NCBI RefSeq assembly: GCF_000002595.2
Contig: NC_057013.1
Coordinates: forward strand, 2,985,087-3,049,086
From: Chlamydomonas reinhardtii
Lineage: Eukaryota; Chlorophyta; Chlorophyceae; Chlamydomonadales; Chlamydomonadaceae
Reading direction: 5' to 3'
DNA: 64,000 bases
Shown here: piece by piece, positions 12,924-25,951 of the stretch
How the letters are laid out: each line of letters opens with the position of its first letter
Position numbering within the stretch: position 1 is the first letter of the stretch
Notes under the pieces: generated by a model
What the model saw: the letters and a program-made list of their open reading frames with translations, nothing else
What the model was told of the DNA's origin: nothing
Database searches by the model: none
Translations under genes and position numbers: made by a program

Positions 12924-15900
12924 CTATTGCCCTCGCGCCGCCGCCGCCGCAGCTGCATGCCCCGCTCTTGACTCGCGCTCCTGAGTGGCGCTCTGCTCCG
13001 CCATGTACTTGACCAGCGCCTGGACGGGTTAGGAGAGGGTGGCCGGGGAGAGGCCGTGGGCCGAGGGTGAGGAGGAGGTGGACTATGGCGACGGCAGCCA
13101 GGGCGCGGCGTCCTGCACACTAACACAGACCCCGTCAACTTGTTGCCAACCGCACCCGCCACCACCCCTCCGTCTCCACAGCCTCCCCCCATCCCCATCC
13201 TCACGCGGACCCCCCCCCCCCCACCTGCACGTCCTGGAAGGTGGTGGCCTCGCTGGTGAGCGCCCAGTCGGTGCGGCTGTGCGCGTCCACGTCCATGCCC
13301 GCGATGAAGCTTAGCACGCGCTGCATGACGCCGTAGGTGGAGGAGGGCGTCAGGCCCACCGCCATGCAGCCCAGCGCGCCGCTGGTGAGGTAGCGGTCCG
13401 ACAGGTTGAAGATGACGCCCTGCGCGGGTGCGGCACACGGGTCGGGCGTGCGAGTCAGGGCATGGGGTGTGCGTGGACAAGCGCGGGCACACTGCTTGGG
13501 TAGCAGCTGTACACATTTTCCCTCACTACCGTACACTCCTACGGCACCCCAGATAAGCTGCCGCCGCTCTGCCGCCCATTCGCCTCTCATCCTCCCCCCC
13601 ACGCCCTCCCCACGCCCTCGCCACTGCCCGCCACGCAACGCGCACCTGGCGGTGGTCCACGTCGAAGTGGAAGCCCTGCTGCCAGCAGTGGTAGAAGAAC
13701 TTGGAGCAGGGCATGGCCTTGACCGCCGGGTGCTGCAGCGAGTCCAGCACAAAGTAGTAGCGCAGCGACTGCGGCGCTGCCGAGCCCGGCAGGGCCGCGC
13801 CAAGGTCGGGGCCGCCGGCGGCGGCTGCGGCTGCGGCTTGCGAAGGTGTGGCCTCTGCGCCCAATAGGTCCGTGTCGTTGTCCTCAATGGGGTCCAGCTC
13901 CACCAGGTAGGCGCCCGTCATGGGGTTGAAGGCGCCGGCTGCGAGCGTGCGGAGAGGGGTTGGCGTTTGAGATGAAAAAGAGGGTAAGGATTAGGGTAGG
14001 GTTAGGGGAGTGTAAGGGGAGCGGAGGGGTGGGGGTGAGGCGCGGGCGGGGTTGGCAGTGAGCTGGGGGCGCGGGCGGGTCGTAAGGCAGGTTGCGGAGC
14101 CCAAGAGCGTCCGTGGAGATTGGTGAAGGGGTGTGGGTGTACGCAGTTGCCGCCAGCCCTCCAGCGTCCTTGTAGCCCACTAGGGCCCACCCGCCCATCC
14201 CCATGCCCGCCTGCCTACCTGCCAGGAAGTCGAACAGCTGGAAGGCCACCAGGGAGGGCATGATGCCCGGCCGCAGGTCCACCAGCCACAGCCGCAGGCC
14301 GCCGCCACCGCCACCGCCTCCCGCCGCCGCCCCTGCCGCCGTCTGCTGCTGCTCCAGCAGCGTGACGAAGTCCACCATGGCGTGCCCCACCAGCCCCGCC
14401 TCAAAGGCGGAGCGCCCCACCGCAAGAGCCGCGTCGTACAGCGCCCGGTGCGGCACAGAGGACTGCGCAGGAATGAATGGCAAGCCGGGACAAACATGTT
14501 AGGGATGGCCACGTGTGTTTGGAATTGCTTCTGGTGCAGCAACGCAAAGGCAGAGGCAGCGCGCGCGGGTGTGCACACGCAGCGCAAGAGGCTGGGCCGT
14601 GTGGGGGTTGCAAGGATTGGTACAGAGAAGTGCAGCGAAGTAGACAACAGGCGTGGTGGTGCGCGTACCGATGACCGGGGATGGGCGCAGACAGGACCTC
14701 GCGGACACAGTCGTTGTGACGGCCTGAGGCCGCAAAACACACACCTGGGGGAAAGTGGTGCCCACGGCGCGGTATGGGTAGCAGAAGATCTTTTCGTGCG
14801 TGGACAGCACGGACACGTGGCCGCAGGGGTCGATGAACAGGTTGACGCAGGGTGAGCCCACAGCCATGTGCGGGCAGCCCTCCAGCACGCCGCCGCGCCG
14901 CGCCAGGCTGGTGACGTAGTCGCGGTAGGTGGGGTAGGAGTCGCGGCAGGCCAGGTGCAGCCTGGGGGGTTGTGGGAGCGCGGGCGTGGAGGGGAGTGGA
15001 GGGGAGTCGAGCAGAGTGATGCGGAGTGGAGAGGAAGTGGTGCGGAGGAGAGTGCGGGTGTGTGAGGTTCGGAGCGCAAGCGCCCTTGCCCTGGGCGCGT
15101 GCAACAGGTCCCAAGCACGCCTGGCGCCGCGTGCACCAGCCCGCCTGCTATATGGCCGCTGCTCGCAGCTCAACACGGGCCGCTTGTTCACACCAACTCC
15201 TTCCCTAGCGCCCATCGCCAGCTCACCTCTTGGGCATCTGCCTAAACAGCAGCTCATACAGCCGGAACATGGCCACACGCTGCACCTCAGTCAGCGGCTT
15301 GTCGCCGTCGCCACCGCTGCCGGCCAGGCCGTCCAGACCCAACTCCAGGCGCAGCGAGTCCGCAGCAGAGCGGGGCCCCGCACCTGAGCGGGTGGAGAGA
15401 CGGGGTCAGGGCGCCAAGGTGCACACACACACAGCATTTGGCACCTCCCCTACGCCCACGGAACGTGCGCACTCACGTGGGCAGCTGGGCTTGCAACCAA
15501 CGCATCCCTCTCTCCCACTTCTCTCCCGCTCCCGCCGCATGCACCCACCCGACCCACCTGCCGCCTCCTCCACCACACGCGCTAGCACCTCCGCGCCGCC
15601 CCTTATGGAGGCGGTGTCGAAGAAGGCGTGCCCCAGCCCCATGACCTCGTCGTCAATCTTAAACAGCCACTTGGGCACCGCAGGGTGCCGCACCATGCAC
15701 TCCGCCAGCGCCATGAGCACGCGCTGCTCGTCCGCCTCGAACTTGCTCTGCGACCCCGCCGCCCCAGCCCCCGGCCCCGCGCCCGCGCCGGTGGGAAAGC
15801 CCGGCTGCTGCCGCTGCCAGCCAGACGTGCCAGTTCCCGAGCCCGTGCCAGCGGTGCCTGGCCCTGGGCCGGCGGAGGGCGGCGCGCTGGCTAGGCTGCC

Positions 15901-18900
15901 GGTCCCGCCCAGTGTCCCCGCAGTGCCTGGCGGCTGCGGGCTGGGGTCGATGACCACAAGTTCGCCGTCGGGCCCAAGCCGGTAGTCCGTACCGGCACGC
16001 AGTGGCGTGGTGAGCGGGTCAGTGGCTCCGCCGGCGACGGCAGAGGTGGAGGCGGCGGTGCCGCCGCGTGTGGAAGCGGTGGCGAGGCTGCCGGCGGTGC
16101 CGGGCGGCTGGCGGGACAGGCTCTCTCGCCGCAGCGCGTCGTCACTCCGGATGGAGCAGCCGGGCGCGATGTTGGCGGCGATGGTCTTAAACAGCTCCCT
16201 GTAGGATGAGGTGGCGTGACGAGACACAAAGAATAGCCCGCGAGCATTGAGTTTACAGCTCTGTACTCCACACTTTCATAGTGCCGCAGCCGCTGGACCC
16301 GCCCTCTGCCAAGCCGTCGTTGGCAACCAACGTACACCCAATACAAGCCCCTCATTCAACGCACCTGGCCGCGCTCTTGCGCCCCAGCGCCCTGCACACT
16401 GCGGGGCTGGGCCCCAGCAGCGGCACGCCCAGATGCACCGCCAGCTCCACCTCCTCGTCGTGCACGTTGCCCGGCACGATGTACGACAGCCGCCCGTGCA
16501 CGGCGGCGGCGATGCGCTTGAGCGCGCGCGGCGAGGCCAGCAGCTTGGCGGTGACGGACATGTGGCCGGGCAGGCGGGCGTGGTTCTCCGGCACCACAAT
16601 CCTGTGATGATGTTTGTAACGTGTTTACTGCTTTAGCATGCCTGTATACAAACACAGCCCCTTCGCACCGCCCTGGGCTATGTACGCCATCAAACCTGCG
16701 CCACCCTAAACCACCCCTGCCGCAGGCCGCCTTCCCCTCCCCTCCCCTCCTCAGCCCCCGCCTCACCTGTATCTGCTGGTGGGGTCGCTGACGCCGCCCA
16801 CCTCCAGCAGCTTGTTCCAGTAGTGGATCACGTCCGCGTCCGGCGGCGAGGGCAGCACCAGGATGAGGTCCAGCAGCGGCTCGCTGAGGTCGCACAGCCG
16901 CGCCAGCTGCGCCGCCTCGCGCAGCAGCATGGTGTTGAGCAGGTGCGGCTCGGGTCGCGTGGTGACGTCGCCGGTGGTCACGGGCGGCGGCAGCAGGTTT
17001 GGCACGTGCACCACCACGTGCGCATTGCGGCGGAACAGCGGCCACTGCTGCTCCAGCTGGTCCTGAGGGCCGCGAGCGAGTTGGCGGGCACACCGTGATG
17101 AATTTGGGTGGGGTGCTGGAGGCATTGCTAGATCTGGCATTTCGAGCAACGCTCTTGCAGCAGCCGAAGAACGACGCAGAGCAACGCCACAGTCGCAAGT
17201 CATCAATATCACAACACCCTTCTCTGCCGCTGCCGTGGCCGCAAGCCTCCTCACCCGCAGCTCCGCAAACCGCATGTCGCGCTCCAGCCGCGCCATGCGC
17301 ATGCGCTGCCGCAGCTGCTGCCGCAGCCGGCTGTTGCGCCAGGCGTGTTGGATCTTGAGCGTAGCCTGCCCCCGCACCGAGTACTTCCGCCGCGCCAGGT
17401 GGCCGCGGTAGAAGGACTGGATCAGCTGTGCCGCCGAGTCCTGCCCGCCCGGCCCCATAAAGCGCCTGCGGCCCCAAGGCATCACACGGCAAGCGTGCGG
17501 TGGGTGCAAGCAAGAGGCACGTGTCCCCAGGGGCAGGCAGGCTGCCGCCGACAGCGCCACTCTACAGCCGCATGCCCGCCCTTCCTCCCGTCCCAGTCGC
17601 TCCTTGACAGCTACCGCTACTGCGGAACCCTCTCAGCCCCCGCCGCACCAACCCTCCCCTGCACGGATTCTGAAAGCTCTCCTCCCGGCAAGCTGCCTCC
17701 TCCCAATCCTTCCCTGCCCCCCGCCCTCCTCACGGCTCGCGCCCTCACCTGCCCGGCTGCTTGAGCAGCCCCGCCACCTCCTGGATGTTGGTGAGGCACA
17801 CCAGCAGGTCCTCCATGGCGGGCGCGTAGCCGGCGCCCGCCACCTGGATGGCCAGGTCCGCCAGGCTCTTGCCGTTGACCACGGCCAGCGGCACCGCGTA
17901 CTGCCCACACAGCGCCGCCAGGTGCTGAAGCAGCCCCTCCACCACGCCCCACACGCCCTCGTAGCTGCGCGAGTAGGACTCGAACTCCGGCGTCTCGCGT
18001 ATCACCACGCCCTTGCGGATCAGCACCTCGTGCAGGCTGAAGGTGTCCATCAGCGCCTCAAACGGCCGCAACGCCGCGGCCGCAGCGTCCGCATCCGCAT
18101 CGGCGACGCCGCCACGTGAGGCGGGTGTCGGCTCCGCCGCCCCGCCTTCGCCCTGCTGGAAGTAGGCGGGCGAGTGCGGCGGCCGGGGGGAGCCCAGCAC
18201 GCCGCCGCCTCCCAGCGTGGCGACGTGCAGCGTGGCCTGCCTGGGCTCCTGCTGCGGCCGTATGACGGGCGTGATGAGGTCCAGCTTGAAGTCCTGCTTG
18301 GCCTGCAGCGCGTCCTCCAGCGCGCTCGTCACCGGCCCCCGCTCAAACTGCTTCTGGTAGGGGTGCTTCGCCGCCGGCGCGGTGCGGTAGGGTCCTGGGC
18401 AGCACGGCAGACAGGCAGGATTACGGGGCGCTAGCATGGCCTATTTCACTCATATCAGGTGTGGTGCCCATACCAGGGCGATGAATCAAATCGCCCTTCT
18501 GCCCGACACCCCTTCCCCTGTCCCCTCACTACGCTCTACTGAGCCCTAGCAGCTGGCCCCCAGGCCGCCCGGCCGCCGGCGCACCTGTGTTCCCGCACAG
18601 CGCGGGCGTGAGGTCCGCCTGCTGCGGTAGCAGCCCCCTGTTGACCAGGTGCAGCAGGCCCTTGTCCAGCTCCAGGTCAGTCACCTGCAGCGCGACACAG
18701 CTTGCTTTGGTTGTCCAAGTCACCGTATTGAGCTGCTATAGGTGCTTCTGTCCACTTCCCGTTCAGTAAGCTACCACCTCAACGCCGCCGCGTAACACCG
18801 GCGGTTACGCTACCCAAAAGTCGTAGCGGTGCGGTAGCACTCGCCGCCCGGCTTACCTCCGGCGGCGCAAGGCCATGCGGGTCATCGCGAATGTGCCGCG

Positions 18901-20015
18901 GCAGGATGACTCCTGGCGCGGCTGTGGGCGTGCGGCCCTTTATTAGGGTGCCGTTGTTCAGCGGCGGTTTGGCCGGCGGTGCCGTAGTGAAGCGTTCCTG
19001 AAAGAAACACAACACATGTGGGAAACCCATGAATGGCCCATGGCCATATCTGAACCTCCCGTGCAAGCGTGCCCGCCATTTCCCGAGACGACGTCTGTCC
19101 GCTTCATTGCGACATGCATGTTCGCCCGGAGCTCTCTCCCTCCGCGGGACCTTTGACCGTCTTCGCACCCTTACCTGCAGGTACTGCTTGGCCGTGTCCG
19201 TGATGGGCGCTGCGTTGGGCCCCGTGCGCGCCGCGATGAACTGCTCCAGCCGTGCATTGTTGGTGGCCGCATAGGGCGGCGCTTTTGGGGCGAACGACAG
19301 GCCCATTGGCTGCGCGCTGGGAGGCGGCAGCGAGATCTGCGCCTCTATCCCTGTCGCCTGGGCGATGGCCTGGAGTGCGGGCCGGGGGCGGGCAGCAGCC
19401 AAACATGAGGTGGTGGCGGCTTCAGTCCACATACAGGTCACCCATACCAGATGCCGCCGTGGTACATACATCCGAAAGCCTAGCTTTACAGGCTGTCGCC
19501 ACACGTGTGTCCCAGGCGGACTGCCAGCCATGCCATACCCCGCGCCGCAAGCCTTGAGCGCTCATTGCGGTAACACACAGTCCTCCGAGGTTACTGCACC
19601 TACCACCGCTTGTCGCCGTATGTCATCCTCTAACCGGGCGATGCTCGCCGCAACAGTGGTGCGTGTGGCATATGGCTTGGCAAGCTGCTGCTTCACGCGT
19701 TTGAGCTCGACAAGGGCCTGCACAAAGGGCCGTGTCATTTCTACTCGATTCAGGGGTCCCCTGGTTCGAGCCGTGCGCCCGGTCACATAGACTCACGTTT
19801 GCAACGCCCAAGGTTTGTCTCCCCGTCCTCAACTCAGTACAAGTCAACACACGTATGTCTCCAGACGCATGGAGCTGACAATGCCGCGAAAGGGATAACA
19901 CCGCCTATCCGCAGGAATCTGAGGGGTGGCGGGTGAGCCGGGACGGGTGCAAGCCAACCCCCACCTGCTGGAGCACGTCCGTGACCTCGTGGGGGTCCAG
20001 GCCTTGCTGCTCCAT
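12924..20015 (-). CDS. IQ motif-containing protein H-like (IQCH)
   Basis: Sixteen exons, all in phase: 19965-20015, 19604-19717, 19175-19369, 18857-18997, 18585-18684, 17749-18394, 17255-17465, 16767-17062, 16365-16601, 15558-16198, 15227-15383, 14745-14961, 14219-14462, 13646-13938, 13225-13419, 12924-13019; 1277 residues. Exon 7 carries one clear IQ motif (LIQSFYRGHLARRKY) and a second weaker one (IQHAWRNSRLRQQ) for calmodulin binding. Exon 9 holds a block I recall as diagnostic of IQCH (VVPENHARLPGHMSV, then LSYIVPGNVHDEEVELAVHL). Exons 12-15 look like an ATP-grasp-type fold (CVNLFIDPCGHVSVLS, VDLRPGIMPSL, GALGCMAVGLTPS). IQCH is linked in mammals to sperm function, so a flagellar role is plausible here but unproven. 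Exon 10 has a long Gly/Pro/Ala insert. An in-frame ATG at 20105 would add 30 residues. Confidence 0.78.
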
Positions 20016-20615
20016 GCTGCCTGCCGAGTGCCCTGCAAGCAGCTTACAAGCTCCTGCCTGCTGTGGAGTCCGAGCCGGGCTCCCCGCTGCACATGCTTGC
20101 TCCACCCGAAGTCGGTATGTGCTGAGTTACGCTATTGGATGTAGCTACTGTGTGAGGTGATTGTAGAGGCGCGCGGGGCTGAAAGAGAGGCCTTCGATGC
20201 ACCGAAATGTTTCTGTGAGTGCAGTTGCCTTGTTTATTGCTATTCTAGGTTGTAATCATTCTCATGATTCTAACGTCGCGTTTGTCAAACAAGCATTTGG
20301 CCGGTCCTGGCGTATGCTTTGCGCGAACTCATCCGGGTGCAATGTCCTAGCGCAACTATGCCCACTCGACCAGGGACACCGCGTACTGAAAAAGCTGCCA
20401 TATCAATACCGTAATTCATTTGTGTGAAGCAGGGTGCACAGTTGCACAAGACTCAGATAGCCAACTTCCCGGAGTGCCCTGCTTTCTTGGCAGGGACGGA
20501 CGCTGTGGTCAATTATTGATAAGATTTGCACAAAACAGCCTCGCACCAGGCGCTAGGGCCTGTCTCAGGCCGCCCTCGAGGCGTGCAAGGGCGCAGCAGC
20601 AGCCCGTAGCCCAGC
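20016..20615. promoter_or_regulatory. shared upstream region of IQCH-like (-) and IWS1 (+)
   Basis: The 600 bp between two divergent starts is more AT-rich than the flanking exons around 20190-20420. It must include both promoters and 5' UTRs. No further gene or clear motif seen. Confidence 0.4.
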
Positions 20616-23600
20616 ATGGCGGAGCTTGAGGATGATGTCCTCGTTCAGGTGCGGGAACGAGGCCGCGGAAAGCGCAAGGGCTCGCCCGTGGAGATCCTTG
20701 CTCGGCATCCACCTTACCGTGGCCTCCCGCACAGGCCGGCGAGCAGGACGATGCCAACGACCTCAACCGGCAGCTGTTCGGTGCGTGCGAGCGGGTTGGG
20801 TTTCCCAACCGTGCCAGTGGGCTGGGCCTCTAGCACTGCTTGGCTGACGGGCCCCGATAGCGTTCTGCTCCAGGGACACCACTGGGGTGTAAACTGGTTG
20901 CGAAGCGCCTTCCACCACTACCCTGACGTCCGCTGCTTCTTGCCCGGCCCCAGGTGCCGATAGCGACGATGAGGGCGCGCCGCCCGCGGCCGACCCGCAC
21001 GCCCAGGCGCAGCACCTGGCGGAGCAGGAGGCGCTGCTGGAGGATGACTTGGAGGACGCAGACGTAGACGCCGAGGCGGCGCTAGAGGACGAGCTGTCGG
21101 GCGGCAGCAGCGACGACGGCGGGGCGGTCAAGAAGGGCAAGAAGGATAAGAAGCTGCGCAAGAAGCGCGAGGTGCGCTGGCGTGACAGTGCTGATGGCGA
21201 GAGCTGCACTGACTGGCGGGACTCTGCGCCTGGCCCGGAGCCAGCAGCCTGGGGTGCCGTCGGGGTGCTGCACGGGCAGTCCAGTGTGACTTCAGCGCCG
21301 TGTCAATAGCCCCTGTACGCGGCCTGCGCTTTGTTGGCAAAGTGCGGGTTCTGGGTGTCTGAGTCGGTAGTGGCCGGTCCGGTCCTGAGGGTTCGTGCGC
21401 GCCACACCTGCAGGGTGGCAAGGACGACAAGCCCAAAAAGAAGCGCCAGCGGGGCGAGGGCGGCAAGGGTGAGAAGGGCGACAAGGCGGGAAAGAAGGGC
21501 AAAGCCCCGAAGGAGACCATCGCCACGGGCAGGTCTCGGCGGACGCCGGGCGGTGGCGAGGCGGGCGAGGAGCAGCAGCCGCGCCCACGCCGCCCCGTGG
21601 GCGAGGGCGGAGACGACCTGCCCAGTGATGAGCTGCAGGAGCAGGAGGCGGACCGTGCCTTCATTGACGATGACGGTGAGCCGGGCTGTGGGCTGCGGGT
21701 AATGGGGCCGGTGGGCTGAGCGGGCTAAGGGCAGGCATGACTTGCGCGTTGCGCGAACGCAGCGTGCCTCGAGGGGTCTGACTTGGTCTGGCTGAGTCGC
21801 AATGCGGGTGTGAGGTGGGGTCAAGCAGCGAACAAGTGCGTGTCTTGAAACTCCGCGGCTGCTCTTGGTGTTTGTTGCGCGCGGCGGGGACAGGTGCGGA
21901 GCCGGTTGCCAGTGATGATGAGAATGCGCCGCGTGTGGTGGCGGACGAGGCGGAGGAGGCGATTGACGCGGACGAGGACCACCCCTTCAAGCGCAAGAAG
22001 CGGAAGAAGGAGAACACCGGCAACGTGGAGGTACGCCGTCGGGGGAGCGCCAGGACCCAGCGGGGCGCCGCCGAGGGCAACCACTGAGCCTGTGTAAATA
22101 GCAAGCGAGCTTGGGTAGCCGCACAGGAGTTGCACCCCATGCCCCCTAACCGCGCGCCCCCCTCGTGGCTGCCGTCATTTGGACATCTGTCCTCACCCGC
22201 AGCTGGAGATCAAGGAGATGCTGGGCAAGATGGAGGCGGCCATGGAGCATGACTTCGAGACGGTGGCGCGCAACGCGGGCGTGGAGCTGAAGAAGGACAG
22301 CGGCGACAACCTGGTGACGGACGCGGAGGGGCACTACGTGGTGGCGCGCAAGGGGCCGCCGCCGGCCTCCAAGAGCCCCGCCATCAGCAAGCTCAGGCTG
22401 CTGCCGGTGAGGCGGGCGGGCTCTCGGTACCGTGTATTCAATGTTGCAAAAGGCACCAGCGGAGACACCATGCGTCGGTAGTTCGAGTGTGTGAGCGCCT
22501 GTCCAACCACCGGCGCCAAGCCGCGATACGGCTCGAACGTAAATGTAACGACATATTTGCGCTGCCACATGGTGCGTGCGTGTGTTATTGCTGCCGTGTC
22601 AGGAGCTGGAGCTGTTCCTGGCGCAGCGCAAGTACCACGAGAGCTTCCTGCAGCAGGGCGGGCTGGGTGTGCTGAAGGGCTGGCTGGAGCCCTACTTTGA
22701 CGGCACGCTGCCCACCATGCGCGTGCGCACGGCGGTGCTCAAGGGGCTGCAGGTGAGGCGTGGGGGCCGGGGCGGACACGCGGGCGGCAGGACAGGACAG
22801 GCGCCGTGCATGCTTGGAGGCTACACAGGTTGCGTCTGTGCCGCATGTGGATGACTTGACGGTGCTTGTCTGTTCGCTGCGCACAGACCCTGCCCATCGA
22901 CACGCGATTTGAGGACCACAAGGAGATGCTGCGCAAAAGCCAGGTGGGCAAGAACGTGATGTTCCTGTTCAAGTGCTCGGAGGAGACGGCCGACAACCGC
23001 CGCATCGCCAAGGAGCTGGTGCACCGCTGGAGCAGACCCATCTTCTACGACCAGGAGGCGGAGGAGGTAAGCCCTGTCTGTGAGAACAGCACCGGAATGC
23101 TTGCATAGTTGCGGTGATGACAGTGGTTGGAATAGGTCGGGCACAGCAATGTACATGAGTCTTGATTGGGCCCTCTAGGGTTCCGTGAGGCGGCTTAACA
23201 TGTCGCAGACCTTGTCCATTAGCGGCAGTGCGTCAACCCTTCGCGTGCCACGGACGTGTGCACACAGGCCAAGAAGCAGCTGCACCAGCAGCAGCTGCTG
23301 GAGGCTCGGCGCATGGAGCTGGAGCGCCGCCAGGCAGACGGCGGCGAGGAGGACAAGAGCGCGTCGGCGCAAGTGCGCAACAAGGCCATGCGCATCCACG
23401 CGCTCATCCCGCGGGTGAGGCCAAGGCCTGAAGTTGGACGCAAACGGGCTGGGGAGCTTAGCACTCACACACGCCCAGGCAGTAGGCCTTCCTTCAGCAC
23501 ATTGATGCCATGTGGTCCAACCTCAAACGCATCATCTATCACACAGGCGTCCAAGCTGGACTACGTGAACAACCCGGGTGCGGCCAAGGACTTCAACGAG

Positions 23601-23759
23601 AGCGAGGTGGCCAACGCCGCCGCCGCCGCCGGCCCCAAGTCCAAGCAGGTGGACGCGCTCACCAAGCGCCTGCGTGAGCAGCAGAAGAAGCTCAAGGACG
23701 GCAGCGCACGCGCCATGAAGCCCAGTGTGGAGGGCCGCAACATTGTGCTCATGAAGTAG
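20616..23759 (+). CDS. IWS1: transcription elongation factor IWS1/SPN1
   Basis: Ten exons in phase: 20616-20648, 20735-20780, 20954-21171, 21414-21675, 21894-22030, 22203-22406, 22603-22752, 22887-23066, 23268-23414, 23547-23759; 529 residues. The N-terminal half is a charged disordered tract alternating acidic and Lys-rich blocks (KKGKKDKKLRKK, HPFKRKKRKK). The second half is the conserved TFIIS N-terminal-type helical domain: LEIKEMLGKMEAAMEHD, FLQQGGLGVLKGWLEPYFDG, LPTMRVRTAVLKGLQ, LPIDTRFEDHKEML, IAKELVHRWSRPIF. IWS1 binds SPT6 and couples RNA polymerase II elongation to mRNA processing and export (family knowledge). The C-terminal tail ends VEGRNIVLMK. TGTAA at 24016-24020 and 24213-24217 are candidate poly(A) signals; the second abuts the retroelement insertion. 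Confidence 0.92.
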
Positions 23760-24217
23760 CGAGGCGAGGTGCTGCGGCAGCTGTTGTGTTGGACTGGCGG
23801 TGGCGTAGCTTAGGTAGCTCCGTAGCTGGGGTGGTGATGAGGCGGTTCAGGTGCAGTGATGAACGACACAACGCGAGCGCATTGGCAGGTGTAGCGATGG
23901 GCAGCAAGACGCAAGGAGGCGTGTTGCGGCGACTGGAGGTGTTGGGAGGGGGACAGTTGATGCCGGTTGGCTGATTCAGGCTGATTGGCAAGCGGGTGGA
24001 GCTGCGGGTCAATGGTGTAAGTATACCCGTTGCGATTGCAGTCTCCACTACTTACAGCCCACCCTCGCCAGTGGACTGTTACTGTCCAGCCGACCGGGGG
24101 CATCCGAGGCGTGGGACATCCAAGGCCCTCCCGCACTCGCCGAGTCGCCGCGTTCCTACACAAAGCAACAATGTGCTTAGTCAACGCCTAGGACAGGCGA
24201 CAACCGGAACGATGTAA
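23760..24217. other. IWS1 3' flank
   Basis: Stretch between the IWS1 stop and the retroelement target site. Probably mostly 3' UTR, with TGTAA at 24016-24020 and again at 24213-24217. No gene seen. Confidence 0.5.
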
Positions 24218-24232
24218 GAGGGCTGAGTAAGA
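24218..24232. repeat. left target-site duplication
   Basis: GAGGGCTGAGTAAGA at 24218-24232 recurs as the same 15 bases at 30960-30974. The core AGGGCTGAGTAAG is unambiguous; the outer base on each side could belong to the element. Confidence 0.8.
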
Positions 24233-24477
24233 GCCCCCACGCCGCGCTCCCCGCCACCTCCCCCGCGCCGCGCCCCCTCGTGCTCGACTATCCACCCCTT
24301 CCGCTGCCTCGGCCTGACGCCACCGGCATCATCTATGGCATCACTTTCGCCGCTGACCCGCGCAGCCGCGTCTACATCGGCAGCACCGTCGGCAATCTTA
24401 CCGCTCGCCTACGCGGGCATGTCGCCGCTGCGCGCGGCGCCCACACCGCTGCTACCGAGCGGTGCGGTGGCTTGTAG
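24233..24477 (+). mobile_element. GIY-YIG endonuclease fragment of the retroelement
   Basis: Open frame with no ATG at its left edge. It encodes GIIYGITFAA, then VYIGSTVGNLTARLRGH, which are the GIY, YIG and following Arg/His motifs of a GIY-YIG nuclease, followed by AAARGAHTAATERCGG and a stop just inside the left pseudo-LTR. Only the N-terminal core of the domain is present. It lies outside the RT ORF, upstream of the left repeat, and no second copy is seen between the RT stop and the right repeat. Such domains nick target DNA in Penelope-like elements. Confidence 0.75.
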
Positions 24478-25951
24478 TAGGTGATTGGGGGTGGGGCGCC
24501 GGTCCCGGCTGCCCTGAACCGCTCTGCGGTGCGGGGACGGCCGTGCCGGTGTTCCCGTGCTGGGCTTCTGGTTTCCAGTTTTACGGTAGGGACACAGGTC
24601 GGTGCTAAGTTTGGGGCTTGGCGCGCGTGTGGGCTTTTTCCTTGTCGGTTCGGCGCAGGTCGGGTTCTTGGGTTTGCGTTAGGGGCGCTGCTTTTCGGGA
24701 GTGTGCTGTCCCGCCGGCCGTGTGTGGGGCGTGCGGTGCGTGATCGCCGGCTTCTCGGCCGTCTTGTGGGTTGTGTGTGCGCGTGTGAGTGCCTGTTTGC
24801 GGCGGGCGCGTGTTGGCTGCGTGGGCGGGCTCCTTGGCGGGCTTTTCGTCCTGGCTGTGTTTTGCCCTGTGTGTGTGCGCGTGTCCCCTCTCCGCGCTCC
24901 CGTGCCGCAGGGCTGATGATTTTAAGACGCCGCCTCCTGTCATGCCACCGGGGAGCTCTTCGTGAGCCCGGGCTCCATCCAGCCGCGTACCCAAGTACCC
25001 ACCTACGTACCAGCCCCAGCGCTGCCAGCCTCTGCAGCCACCCAGCGTCCCATGCCAGCTGTCCCGTGCCTCTCCCCAGCTGTCCCACCCCAGCAGTCCC
25101 ACATCCGCTGTCCCCTCCCAGATGTCCCTCCCAGCTGTCCCTTCCAGTCGTCCCTTCCAGTTGTCCCTTCCAGCTGTCCCACCCCAGCTGTCCCTTCGGC
25201 TCCCTTCTCAAACGCAGCTTCAGCGAAATCTACAGCCTGCCCGACTCCCGGCGTGTGCGGCCTTCCGCCCGCCTTCCAAAACGCAACAGCCCTCGCCTCT
25301 CCTCGCCAGCCGCTCACAGCCGAAACTCTGCTTCTTTCTTAATCAGCCACAAACATCAGCCCCAAACAATGCCTCGGAAACAACACCTCGGAAACTTCCT
25401 CCCATCTAGTGCGCGGCCACAGCTCCCCTACCGAGCGTCGCAGCACCTATCCTCACCATCAGCAACGCTTCCTCACCTCCGGTTGTGTTGTTGGCGTGTT
25501 GCACCGCATTCGGCCTGCCCGCCACAATTGTCGTACACATTCGGGCCCCTCTTCTGCTTTGCTTCGCCTTGTTCTTGCCCCTGCTTGTCACACTGTCGCC
25601 CGGCCATTGTTTTGCTGCACGCCGTTGCATTACGCTAGTGCTCGTCTACACATCAGCTCATCCGTGGACGCCGGTCAACTGCCTGCAGGTGCGCATCGGC
25701 TATGCTATCCGCGCGGTGTGGCGTCGCATTGAGTCTGTGTGGTGCTATCGCCTTGGCCGGGCGCCCGGAGCGTGAGGAATGCGCGTCAGCAAAACATCGA
25801 CACAACCTGCCAGCTACCGTCGGTACAGTAACAGCGCGCGAACGACGCACCAATGCCTTGTCCCTTCTCGCTACGCATTTATGTGGGCACGGGTGGGAGC
25901 CACACACATCGGGACTACGCTTTCCTGCCCCTTGCCATGTTCCATCACGAC
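24453..25951 (+). repeat. left pseudo-LTR
   Basis: About 1.5 kb, nearly identical to 29431-30959. Starts TACCGAGCGGTGCGGTGGCT and ends CATGTTCCATCACG. It contains a tandem C/T-rich minisatellite (about 25050-25200, units like AGCTGTCCCTTCC) and, at its right end, the first codons of the RT ORF. Confidence 0.9.

Noticed and set aside
24481-25638. 385-codon frame inside the left pseudo-LTR
   Set aside because: The start region differs between the two repeat copies, the sequence follows a minisatellite, and there is no domain; likely open by base bias.
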